Shown here: one piece after another, positions 51,206 to 62,321 of the stretch
Numbering within the stretch: position 1 is the stretch's first letter
How the letters are laid out: each line of letters begins with the position of its first letter
Assembly (NCBI GenBank): GCA_947568835.1
Contig: OX387602.1
Coordinates: 12,203,021 to 12,267,020, forward strand
Reading direction: 5' to 3'
Source of the DNA: Protonemura montana
Lineage: Eukaryota > Arthropoda > Insecta > Plecoptera > Nemouridae
DNA length: 64,000 bases
Translations under genes and position numbers: made by a program
The notes under the pieces: generated by a model
Databases searched by the model: none
The model's input: only the letters and a program-made list of their open reading frames with translations
Told to the model about the DNA's origin: nothing

Positions 51206-51256
51206 CCATTAAACCAGTGCCACATGCCTAGTTGTCAAAACAGAGCGTCATTAAAC
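51206..51256 (+). repeat. 5'-truncated tail of the 5S-derived SINE
   Basis: About 51 bp (ACCAGTGCCACAT then GTTGTCAAAACAG and GTCATTAAAC) match the 3' part of the SINE copy at 36,651-36,702 with few mismatches. It is the third copy of this family in the window, here lacking the 5S head. Confidence 0.65.
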
Positions 51257-52694
51257 AAAAAACAAGCTATTATCGTTAGAACCTTGTTCAACTTATTATA
51301 ATATGCGCACAGTTCCAATTTCAAACCTCAACTCAATTTATAGATTTTGCAAGTCCTCTTTCAGGGCTAAATGCCTCCAATATCATGGCTGGCTGACCAG
51401 AAATCTTGATCAGTGAGGGGCGTGTAGTTACCACAATGTTGCTCTGATTCCTGAAGCCTGCACCACCTGATCTCTGTACATTATTATAATTTATTTTTTA
51501 TGCATACAATTGCTTTAAATATATACGCTTAAAGAACGTGAACAGCAATTAATTGGGGCCAAGTGCATCGATCCAGTATCCTTGACCGTAGGGTTTGGCA
51601 TGATAGACATCTGCTGATAGACATAGCTGACATCTCGGCTGCAGTTGATAGGGGCGCAAAATATAAGCCATGCAAGAGGCCGGCCTTAAAAGAAACTAAT
51701 GTCAGGGTAGGAGTTAACTTATTTCACTGACCTGTGGCTGACCTGTGCACAATGCTCAAAATTACATACCAAAAGGCAACAGAAAGTTCTCGAAAGGAAA
51801 CTCAAACCGCAAAAAAACTCAAAAAGGAAACTATGATCATCGTTTGTGCCCCAATCTTATATCAGTTTGTTTGTTTCAGGTGACAAACCTTTAGCGGTCT
51901 GCAAGATTTCTACCTTCAGGATGTCGCAGTTTATGTCCAAGCTCAAGACCCATGTTTCTGCATTTAACAGTGTTTGGGAACATTGCAGCCACTAGACTCA
52001 GTGTGAAATTACTCGTTGTAACATCGCGTTTTGTTGAAAGCTGCTTTCTGTGTAAAGTGTATGCCAAAGTTGGATAATGAAATGGTTTTATACTGTAACC
52101 AATCCAATAACATCAACATGGTTTTATCCAATAACATTATTGGATTACATACTTTAAGAGTTAAGAGTTACTTAAGTTCCTTTAAGAGTTCCAACATTCA
52201 TTCGTCGGCATTTGCGGAGCAGTCGCGCTCCGCAAATTTGCAGATATAAATTGCACACATAGTTGCAAATATATACGTGGATATATGTCATGATAAGCTA
52301 AAAACTACCAAAGTAAAATCGAAAAGATATAAAAAATGTACAAGTCTAGAGTGTAGTTCCAATTTTTTCCACCAGGTGGCGCTCGCGTCATTTTTTCCCT
52401 TAACACTAAGTCCTGTTCCTCTATACTTGTTGCTAGACTTAGGAGCTGCACACGGGGTATAGGTGGGGTTTGGGGTCGTGGGAACGGCCCGCAAAATTGG
52501 CGGACGCGACTGGCGCGAAGCGCCAGGAGCGCCCGGCAATTTTGCTACTGTCTAAATCACACGCCCAAAAAAGTGCAAAAGATCGACCCCGCAAACAGGT
52601 CTTGAAGACTCGTATGGAAACGAAGAACGTTTATCCGAATTGTACTTTCGATTCGTTAATACGAATCTACAACTCCGACAGAAGTTTCTAAAAG

Positions 52695-52767
52695 AACCTT
52701 CACGGGATTCGATCCCGGGACCCCTGGCACATGGATTGCGTTCGCTAACCACACGACCATCCGAGGA
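52695..52767 (-). repeat. tRNA-like module, left arm of the palindrome
   Basis: Mirror copy of 52,873-52,945, read on the minus strand, with A-box-like and B-box-like sequences. It points outward from the palindrome centre. Confidence 0.6.
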
Positions 52768-52872
52768 TGTTCACGTCACATCGTTATTTGGTATATATGA
52801 GACATCTTCGGTTGCAACTGTCTCAGGTGTCTCTTATAAATATATAGATCAAACAAACATGCGACGTGAACA

Positions 52873-52945
52873 TCCTCGGATGGTCGTGTGGTTAGCGAAC
52901 GCAATCCATGTGCCAGGGGTCCCGGGATCGAATCCCGTGAAGGTT
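52873..52945 (+). repeat. tRNA-like module, right arm of the palindrome
   Basis: TGGTCGTGTGG at 52,881 fits the tRNA A box and GGATCGAATCC at 52,925 fits the B box with one mismatch, at tRNA-like spacing. The acceptor and anticodon stems do not pair properly, so this is a tRNA-derived SINE head rather than a functional tRNA gene. Which tRNA it came from is not clear. Confidence 0.6.
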
Positions 52946-54312
52946 CTTTTAGAAACTTCTGTCGGAGTTGTAGATTCGTATTAACGAATCGAAAGTACAA
53001 TTCGGATAAACGTTCTTCGTTTCAATACGAGTCTTCAAGACCTGTTTGCGGGGTCGATCTTTTGCACTTTTTTGGGCGTGTGATTTAGACAGTAGCAAAA
53101 TTGCCGGGCGCTCCTGGCGCTTCGCGCCAGTCGCGTCCGCCAATTTTGCGGGCCGTTCCCACGACCCCAGACCCCACCTATACCCCGTGTGCAGCTCCTA
53201 AGTCTAGCAACAAGTATAGAGGAACAGGACTTAGTGTTAAGGGAAAAAATGACGCGAGCGCCACCTGGTGGAAAAAATTGGAACTACACTCTAGACTTGT
53301 ACATTTTTTATATCTTTTCGATTTTACTTTGGTATTTTATCAAACTTTTGTTTCTCTTTTTTTGGCAGACAGGACAACAGGTGTTTATCTCGAATAAAAA
53401 TTAACGTCAATGATAAAAATTACAAACATATTTTAATCAAATAAATTTTCATGTGAGACATCAACGCAGGTAACTGCAATATGTCAGCTGTTGAAACCTT
53501 TGCAACCTTAATGCCGACATCACAAAAGTGGAGACACTAAAGCAGTGCTCATGCTCAAGGAAGCTGTACCGTTCTACTACACGATCCAGTCGGAAGTGAG
53601 TGGTCTCGTAGTCAAGATGCAGCTCGCGGCAAACGCGTTTAAGCCCAGCAGCTTCCCTAAAGACATACAAGCAATGTTGCAGGTATTGTAAAATAATAAA
53701 TTCATACTCTGACATTTCTTAGTGGCTCCTAAACAATACCAACTCAACTGTTATGTACAAAAAATTGTCCATTTGATTTAAATCAGACTTGCTTAAAGGT
53801 GCTTCAAATGAGAGTGGCCTGCATGATATGCTAGCCTAGTCACTTCAAAAAATAAGTGATCTTGTATGATCTGAGTGATCTTGTTAGGTTGAAATTTGCA
53901 TGTACAGTTTCCATGGCAGCATTACTAAGTACGAATTTGCACAAAAATTCAATGAAGAGAAAGTACCAAAAGAAGCATGTGGGGTACCCCAATATTGGCT
54001 TCATTTTTCATCATTCCAAAATGTTTCTACGATCATCTTACATTGCAACTCAAATTGCCTTTACAAAGCCCTGGTTGCCAGAAGGCAAGTTATAATGCCA
54101 TGCTTAAAAAATGTTAAATTTTTTAAATGATTTTTAAGATATTTATGCTTTGAGAGAAATTTCCAAAATGCATGCCCATTCATTTAGATCTTCTTGTGAT
54201 GAAAGATTCAAATGCATACTTCTCTCTGTAAAGAAGATCTATCATATTCATGAAAGCCACTAGCTTTTCAGAACAGTCCACTCAGCGGCTTCATTCTTCT
54301 GTACAGTTGTCG

Positions 54313-57300
54313 TTAGAGTTGCAGCAGCTCTAAATTGAGCAAGTGTCGCATTGTTGGTCGCCCATGAGGACAGTTCTACAAAAAAAGTTAATTAATTAAC
54401 CATGTGATAAATGTGGCAGAATTAACGGTAATAGAGATTACGAGGAAAAATAAATAAATAAGTTAAAAGTTTTTAGACTCATGTCTACTTGATTTATCCT
54501 TAGCACTAGTTTTAAGAAAAACTATTTAAACTGGGTTTTTTAATGCTAAGTAAAGGGCTACTAAATTTCCCGACGTTTCGTAACATATACTAGTTACTTC
54601 TTTAGAGGTTTGAGCAGTCCTGACAATTTTCTGATAACAAAAGAACCACATAAAATCATAACAAAAAAGCATCCTAAAAGTTCAAGCATCCTAAATGCAT
54701 CTAAAGAAAATAATCAGGGTCAATAACTTAAAAACTAATGTAATATGTATTTTCTGAAATAAGATCTCGAACACATTGGCGTTTTTTTTAACTAACTAAT
54801 TATGTGTATGGAAAAAACGCCAATTTTTCGAGTTTGTCCTAACGTTATCTGATACAATCAAAATGTCCTTATTCATTACATTTAGTTCTTAATCTACCTA
54901 TCCAAATATTTTGTTCTGGATTCTTTGTGCTGATTTCTTCTGTCTCCTCACTGAAATTGCAATATATATTGTTATATATATCGTTATATACATACAAATT
55001 ACAAATAGGTAACAAGACCAAGGGCAAGGTACCAATATAACTAAACTTGAACCAATTATATTTTATCATTTCCACTTGTATAGCAGCTGCACCAACTTCC
55101 TCCCCACTTGATATTCCCACTCCGAACTGAAAAATTTCCCCCTACGTTGTATGCAACCATATTGCCAACGTTGTCAATCCTTCCAAAATCCATCGTTTCT
55201 AATTCTTCCTAATTTGACGCACCCAAGGTTGTTCGATTTTCCCCATATTTTCAACGAGCCGCCTCATGTCCGACTTGCTGAGGGCCGAACCGATCATCAC
55301 CGACTTGCGGCATGCACGAGATGCGAACATCGCACGAACACGGCTGGGTCTACACATTGAGCCCGGAGCGTCCTGCGAATAACAAGAAGCAGCAGCTGAG
55401 AGAAAGTCATCGACTCTCGTGAAAACGATGAGGCAATGGGTGGATAAGTTTGTAAGCCTGCAGAAAGTAAATTGAAAATGTTTAACTGTTTTCCAAGAAA
55501 ATTTGTGTGACAATGGTGCAATTATTTTCAATTTAGCTCATTGCATGTTTTAGTGTTTTCATCTGCAAATAAGATTCTCTTCTAAATTGCCAGAGTTAAT
55601 AAGGAACAATTTCTTACATGCCAAGGAAGCTGGGTTTGATAAAGAAAAATCTACTTATATTGATACACCTGTTTGCGAGTTTTTTCCGATAAAACTCAAG
55701 TCTTTGTGCATTTCCACGGTTTTTAAGATTTTCATTCGAAACTTTTTGAAACGTCTCGAGATTGACGTATTGTGTTGCTTAGTCAAAGTTCAGCAATTCT
55801 GGCCACTTTTTGGTGGTGCATTTTGGTAATTTTCCAATTTGAATGTTATGACTCTGAAACTTGAGAAACTTGCTGAATATGAAGTTTTCAGTTGGTGGTC
55901 AAGGTTTCTGTACCCTAGGGGCAATTTAGGGCAAAGAAAAATTGTGCATTTTGTTTTTTTTTCTACAGTTTTCAAGATTTTATTTTGATATCTTTGGCAA
56001 TGGGTTGGAAATTGTGGTTAACAGTGGAAGGTAAAGGTTTTGACGCCCACTGGGCAATTTTGGGCACATTTTAGGTAGTTGATTTTGGTCACATTTGAAT
56101 ATTTTGCAATTTTTTTGCAGTTTGTTATGCCTTTGAAATTTGAGAAGCTTGCTCAAATTGGCATTGTTCAGCTAGTGGTCAGGTTTTTCCCTAGATGAGG
56201 ACCAATTTTGGGCAAAATTCAATAGTGCATTTTGATTATTTTCTTCAGTTTAAAGATGTTCTTTATAAAAGATTATGAAACTTATTGCCATAGCTTGAAA
56301 TTGACGATTTTCAGTGAGTATCTATCATTTGGGGCCCTGTTAGGAGAAATCCTTGAAATCTAAAAGTCGAGGTCCTGACGACTGTGGGTCAATTTTGGGC
56401 TAATTGGAGGTGAGTGCGGGAGGGGTGCATTTTGGTAATTTTGATTTTTTTTCCTGATATCCAATTAATTTTATCACGGTTTAAAGGTTGGGCGGATCTG
56501 GCATAGGAACTCAGGTCATGGGAGTTTTGCACGTATTGTGCATGGCTTTTTTCCTTAGAAAACTTTTCGTGAAACCAACGGTGAAACGCATGAGGGTGGG
56601 TGCAGCCTCAGTACTATGCTATTACTGCTAATACTGCGCTACTATATAGAAGCACAAACAACTGTCTCAACAACTCACTTTCTCTCACCTAAAATAAGCC
56701 ATCACCTACTTTACCTGCAGCATGAAAAGTAGCTCGTCAACGTCCTCCTTTCCGAACTCACAGTTTCGACCGATAGGAATCGCTGTCATTTTTACGCACT
56801 TTGTTGTCTCAGCTGTGAACAAAATGAAAAAAAAAAACATTTAATCATATCAAGGAAATTGAAGTTGTCTTCAAAGACTGAACCAGAACTGCTGTAGTAT
56901 CTGCATAAAATGATAACTAATAGAAAAATTGGAAAAAATAATAACTTAGAAAAGCAGCAAACACCAGCCACTAACATCAACGAAACGTCGACTTTTTAGG
57001 TCCTTTTTAAGACCTCAAGTCATATTTTGTTGTTGTTTTTATTGTCCTATTATTCTTAAAAATGTACAGACAATTGTACAAATTTGTACAGATCATTTGC
57101 AGCTTACAATAATGCAATACATCTTATCGTCAGATAAAATTTTTAATTATAAACAAATCATTAAAAAAAAAATTTGAACTTTAATAGTTTGACGAGATTT
57201 GACAAAAGTACAGATAAGGAAAGCAAATGTCATTAATTAGGAAACCATACAAACACTAAAGTAATTATATGAACAGTTATGGTTTAATAAGGCCTAACTT

Positions 57301-60300
57301 GAATTCAGCCCAAGAATAAAATGCATTATCAATGAGAAAGATTTGAGTGAGAGTTTAAAGGTGTTGAAGGCTGGATGATTTTAAATTATTTTGCAGCAAG
57401 TTGAATAGCATAAGGCCGGAAAGTTGAACTCAGCATTTAATTTGAGTTAAGGCCATGGAATCTCTTTGAACAAAGCAAAACAAAGCAATACCGCAACACA
57501 CTACAACACTATCTAATCACAGCTCTGGATCACTTTGCCAATCTGATTTGGGATAACTTACAATGTCAAACTCACATTATAAGTAAATTTTTCAATTTAA
57601 AGCAATAGTCGCTTACTACATGAGGTAAGAATACTTCAAGTTTTGAAAATGGATGGTTAAGTGCCTCATAAATTGGAGGGACAGTAACAGTTGAAAATGC
57701 AAAGAAAGATAGATGCTAGAAAGTTTTGATAGGCAAAGTCTGCTGGAAATGGCTTCATGGTCTGGAGCTTGGAATTTGGCTATCTAGGTTCCACTGATTG
57801 AAATGGCTAACCACAACAGTTTTGCACCAAAAGGTAGTCCATAAAAACAAAAGTGTAGTAGCTATTCAAATTGATTGTTCAAATATTGAAAATACAGTCT
57901 ACATACAGTTTTGACTACCCATTTAGCAAGCTTATAGACACTGGTAAATTGCACTTTTTCCTCACCATTAGTGTCGATTTGAAAATCAAAGCCATTGCTT
58001 TTGAACACAGACAGACTGTCCAGTAGAACGCTTTCACCGACGGCACTTAATTCGAGCACTACAGGGCACACAAGACGCTGACTCGTTAGTGCCTCCGTCT
58101 GCTGCAGTGTCTCGAAGTTGAACTTCTCGTCCGATGCATGCTGGTCGATGATGAACAAGTCGCTGCCCAACCGAGTCACTATGAAACCCAGGTTGAACTG
58201 ACCTATGATTTCCATCTGGAACAGTTGCGATTTCAGTTCTATCCTTGTTTATGATGAACCGACAATTTTCAGTTTTTAACAGAGTATAGAATGGATTGCT
58301 CTGGATGAATTGGGCATTTGTGAGACAGCAAAAAATGTGTCACTCCCTGAAGCAGCAATGAAATTTATAGTTTTTTAAAAGTCCATGTTGGTAAGGCAAG
58401 GTTTGATGATGTTTCAAGCATAGCATCAATAATAATATGCTCACAACTTCCAGGCGAATAGAAATTTGGTGTGATTTATCTCTAATCTTTGGGTGACATG
58501 TATTTGATTCATTCTAAGTATTGAGGCAGTAATTTTTTGACTGCCGTTGATAAAATAGGTGCGATAAAACCTGAAGGAATCTGTTACCTCTGGAAAATTG
58601 GTCAGCCAAAATATTTCAAAATAAACCACGACTGTAAAATGGAGTGTTAATCAATTAACTATGCCAACACAATGTGTGAGTAATAAAATTAAAAAAATGG
58701 TGGCAAAAATGAAAAATAAACATTTACCTCTTTAAATTTGTCTTTCGATATCTCCCGGCTCAGTTCCTGCTCGGCAGTTTTGTTCTTGCTTGGGTCGATA
58801 GTGGCTCTAAATCGCACCACAGTATCTTCCGGTGATTTCCTCTCCATTCTACGCTCAGACAGCCTTGCCTTGATGCTCTCAAATGAAACATTGACTTTAA
58901 CTTTCCTTCTCTTTGTTGAATCAAATGTAACAGATTTCTCACTGCTAGAGCACTCAGAAGCATCTCCTATGTCCTCAGACTCTTGAACAGCATGCCAAAT
59001 TGGAACTATTAATTTGTTTTCAGGGGATCTTGTTGGGTGAATAGGAGGCAATGCATTTGTGGAGTCAATTAAGAGCATTGAGTCATCCATATTTTCCTTA
59101 GTATCTTCTGTAATGACGTGAAATTGTACGTCTTGGACCTCTTCGGGTTTTTTTTCTGATTTGTCCTCTATTGCAATTGAATTATTTAAATTAGTAAATT
59201 CATAAGTCGGTGCTGTAACGTTCAAATTATCTTCATGTCTTGCAACAAATGCAAAAGCATCTTGTTGATTCCTTGTGTCTTTAGCATCAGATCGTGCAAT
59301 CGGCTTCTCTTCTGATAATGACAGAGTAACTGAGACTGGTTTCCTTTGAAAAAAGTTTTCAATGCATGGTTCTGTAAGACAAACAAAACGAATGTGAGAA
59401 AGATAGTATAAAAGGAGGAAATAAATTATGAAATTGAGTAGAGATGCAAGAGATTTAGTGAACACTTTTCACTGGATTAAAGCGTACGTTTCGGCTGAGA
59501 AGTTTCATCTGCATCTTCATCTGGCACTCTCTTGAATGGTCTGGAGGCTGAGGCAGGACTCTTCCAGAGATTCAGCAAAGCTGCGATCCGGTTTTCCTGT
59601 GAAGCAGTCGGCGACGATGCTGACTGGATTTTGTGCATTGGAGGCTGGTCGGGAGGGGATGGTCTTGAAGGAACAGGAACATTCTGGAATCTAAAAGTGG
59701 AAGGAATTCCTTCAAAAAGCTTCACGAGAGATGTCTGAAAAATAAAATGCAAAACATAACATTGCTTGTAAGAAACGGCATTGCTGCATGTAACTTAAAA
59801 ACTGGAATATAATTGCCCTCTATAAAATAAACTCTGATGGTCATTTTATGCAGGCTCCTTATTGCCAGCACTTTGCACAGACTGAAAGAGTACTAGGCAT
59901 ATAATTGGAGCGTAAAGATCACATTCATATTACTCAAAGTTTAAAAATGTGTTTGAATGAATAACCAGTTGTGCAGCACCCAGAGATTTCAATAGATTCC
60001 AATTTTAAAACAAAACCTACTGATGTTGGTTGGAGAGCAACGAGCTCCTCTCAGTGGTTTGAGAGGAGCCCCCCTAACATTTTTTCCCGACTATTAAGAA
60101 CACTTTTGATATTGAACCGAACTTGGATCCGTTACGTACCCTAATGATTGCCAATAACTCCTTCTCGTTGTCCAGGAACACTTGTCTCTTATCAGGTGTA
60201 ACGTTCACGTCAACATCAGCTCTTTCCATTGAGACATTCAAAAAGACAAATGGCTGCTGATTAGCATTAAAACTGTGGTACACTTCATTAACCAGCTTAA

Positions 60301-62321
60301 CAATCTGAAATCACATGAAGAGGACATGTGGTCTTTGCCATTAATGTTCATTCAAGAATGCAAAGACTTGACCAATGACCACTAATCGTACGATATTTAA
60401 CAAGATAGATAGACTTTGTTTGGCATTGTAAGAAAATTCCAGATACTTACTGTTACTTTATATTTAATTGCTGACTTACAAACGTGCAAATCAAAGCCTA
60501 ATTATGTTTTAAAACTCTTAGCAAATAATTATCAAAACAGTAGAACACACAAAATGCACAGAATATCAGGAACAACCTAAAATTATCTACTTACATACCA
60601 TGAACAAAAGTTTTGCAAGATTTAATAACTATGACTAAAAGGCTTTAAATGAAAAGTAGTTTTGTCTCACCTTGACAGGCTCACATGGCCGAGAGTTCAC
60701 ATAAAAAAACTGCCTATCGCTTGCACCTCGACCTTGGCTGTGATCGCAAGACGAAATGTATCCATCAATTTTGAACTGACTGCCACCCAACTCGATCCTT
60801 TGAACAGAATCGTCCCCTTCCGACTCTACGCACTGACTCGATGAAGACACATTGCTTTCGTATGGCTGGCTGGATTCGCTAGGGCTTGCTTCAACCTGCT
60901 TGATCTCAAGCAGAGACTGGAGTTGCTTCGAGCCAAAGACACTAGCTATGTTTTCACGAACCGTTTTGAGGCCATGGGTTGCCGCAACTGTTGTGCGGCT
61001 ACCTTTCGATGTTTGGTTTGTACACGTTATTCTTGGAGGAAGAAAAAACATCACAATTCATATAACAGTCAATGGGATTGGCAACTGTTGGAATTCACAA
61101 TGACCGGCTGATAATATATGTAGACTTTTTGTCAACGGTTTAAATCAAGGCAGTTTCCACTGGTGATTCCACCATTTTTACTAGGAAGAATTACGATTTG
61201 TTATAAATGTTTGTGGTGCATCTGCAACTTCAGGGAACATGAGAGATTTAAAGCAGATTTTAAAGTTAGTTCTATATGGGGTTACTATTTTACTGGGAAG
61301 AATTAATTTATATCTCTGCATGGCAACTAGAAAAAAACATAAACACTCACTTGACGTTTGTTGCAACCAGACAGTAGGCATATAGGAGTTGTGTCATCTT
61401 AGTAAATTCTCGTCGTAAATTTCTGTGAAATTCCCGCTGTCTGACGGGTAAGGAACCAAAAAGGTTTCCAATACTAATGGTTGTGCCAACCTATAAAATT
61501 CCATAAAAAATTTAAAAAATTAATGAGAAAAAAAATGGAACTGAGATTGATATGAATCGAAATTTTTTAATGAAAGTTAAGTATAATTTATCACAATACT
61601 TAAAACAACCACCTGTCGAGCACAGGAAGTCTGGCTAACCAGTCTTCCTTGATAATTGAAGACAAGACGAGTTCCACATGATGCATCAACATGTCGAGTT
61701 GTTACTGAGAGTTCACTCAATGCACAAAGAGAACTGAGTGCTTCTCCACGAAAACCAAACGTAGCCACAGAGATCAAATCCGAAAATTCTTGCAGCTTTG
61801 AGGTGTGATGTTTCAAAGCTGTAAAAGTTCATACAAACTATTTTAGTACCTACATGCTTAACAATGAAATTATGTTGCTTGAGACTAGATTACGGAAGAA
61901 ACTTACTTAGACCCTGAAAATTAGCTTCTTCAACTCCACTCCCATTGTCAACAACTTCAATTAATTTACTACCATACTCCTTCAAGCGAACTTCTATGCT
62001 TGTTGCGCCAGCATCTAGGCTGTTTTCCACAAGTTCTTTAACAGCAATAGCTAGATTTAAAACTACCTACAAATATAAAAGCACAGTACATTAGTATTAA
62101 AATCATTAAAATAAATTTAAATTGAATATTGATTAACAAACTAATCGATTTTCTATTGAAATCAGTGTGCACTTTGAGGTTAAGTATACCAGTAAAAACT
62201 ACCGATTCTCAATCACCTGTCCAGAGCAGATTTGATGGACATCGTTTTTCTTGATTGCTTGGATATGTTTGGCCTTCTGTTTGGTCGGGGCAACAAATTC
62301 AGCTCCAATAACCGCATACAT
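54313..62321 (-). CDS. PMS2: DNA mismatch-repair endonuclease PMS2
   Basis: PMS2 pairs with MLH1 as MutL-alpha and nicks DNA during nuclear mismatch repair. Exons from 5' to 3': 62321-62217, 62066-61907, 61818-61613, 61490-61351, 61031-60671, 60304-60140, 59734-59488, 59371-58728, 58215-57966, 56812-56715, 55372-55223, 54375-54313. All junctions are GT-AG and in phase, giving 862 residues, the same length as human PMS2. GHKL ATPase motifs are [11 protein letters not shown] (about 46-56), DNGSG (75-79) and GFRGEAL (110-116). An acidic, Ser-rich linker spans exons 7-8. The C-terminal domain starts [11 protein letters not shown] (677) and carries the complete endonuclease motif [12 protein letters not shown] (700-711). 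Metal-binding ACR (812-814) and CPHGRP (844-849) are also intact. The start is the only ATG in frame before the conserved VHQICSGQ block. The protein looks fully functional. Confidence 0.96.
54560..54635 (-). repeat. Dispersed repeat copy (partner at 19,651-19,720)
   Basis: Reverse-complement match to 19,651-19,720. It lies in PMS2 intron 11. Adjacent sequence at 54,519-54,560 also resembles 47,988-48,030. Confidence 0.65.
54775..54824. repeat. Short hairpin in PMS2 intron 11
   Basis: ATTGGCGTTTTTT and its exact inverse AAAAAACGCCAAT are separated by a 24-bp loop. It may be a tiny relic of a foldback element. It is too close to a simple stem to call anything more. Confidence 0.6.
55840..56225. 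repeat. Degenerate ~277-bp tandem duplication in PMS2 intron 10
   Basis: A segment with TTATGACTCTGAAACTTGAG, then GTGGTCAAGG and ATTTAGGGCAAA (from about 55,846), recurs with many substitutions from about 56,123. Related words (TGGGCAATTTTGGGC, GTGCATTTTG) fill the interval and its flanks. It has no coding content and is an old tandem duplication. Confidence 0.55.

Larger units (their letters stand above)
52306..53334. mobile_element. 1.03-kb near-perfect palindrome with tRNA-like arms
   Basis: Two 476-bp arms (52,306-52,781 and 52,859-53,334) are reverse complements with very few mismatches and no net indel: positions x and 105,640-x pair throughout. A spacer of about 77 bp separates them and is itself partly palindromic (GAGACA...TGTCTC). 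Each arm contains a Pol III-type A/B-box module pointing outward. No clear target duplication flanks it. It could be two SINEs fused head to head, a foldback element or a recent inverted duplication. Confidence 0.85.
49615..53682 (+). pseudogene. Fragments of an unrecognised, probably decayed gene
   Basis: Several + strand blocks have codon-like composition and splice-like borders but no clean overall frame. Block 49,615-49,911 follows a T-rich acceptor and ends at GTGAGT. One frame reads QLRKVENSTRNTLAQLRNEM and later SVEE, interrupted by a TAG and a TGA. It joins in phase to 50,778-50,925 (ESKPAPAAPEALNAHEAEEM, then VLVKVSVEVIEKVPKN, stop). Block 51,045-51,100 reads EEPSNVPGDDQ and joins in phase to 51,880-51,995 (GDKPLAVCKISTFRMSQF, stop). 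Block 53,512-53,682 reads KEAVPFYYTIQSEVSGLV with a GTATTG donor-like end. I recognise no family. The in-frame stops argue for a pseudogene, though a wrongly modelled lineage-specific gene is possible. A hAT MITE and a palindromic element interrupt the region. Confidence 0.3.

Noticed and set aside
52470..53143. Mirrored ORFs on both strands of the palindrome
   Set aside because: They are the same non-coding sequence read in inverted copies. The repeated peptides reflect the palindrome, not a protein family.
53461..53715. Minus-strand ORF opposite the 53.5-kb coding-like block
   Set aside because: The purine-first codon pattern favours the plus strand. The minus frame looks like its shadow.
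57862..57965. Extension of PMS2 exon 9 to the GTATGT donor at 57,906
   Set aside because: It would add 20 residues without counterpart in PMS2 and would not join exon 10 in frame. The donor at 57,965 restores the conserved alignment and phase.
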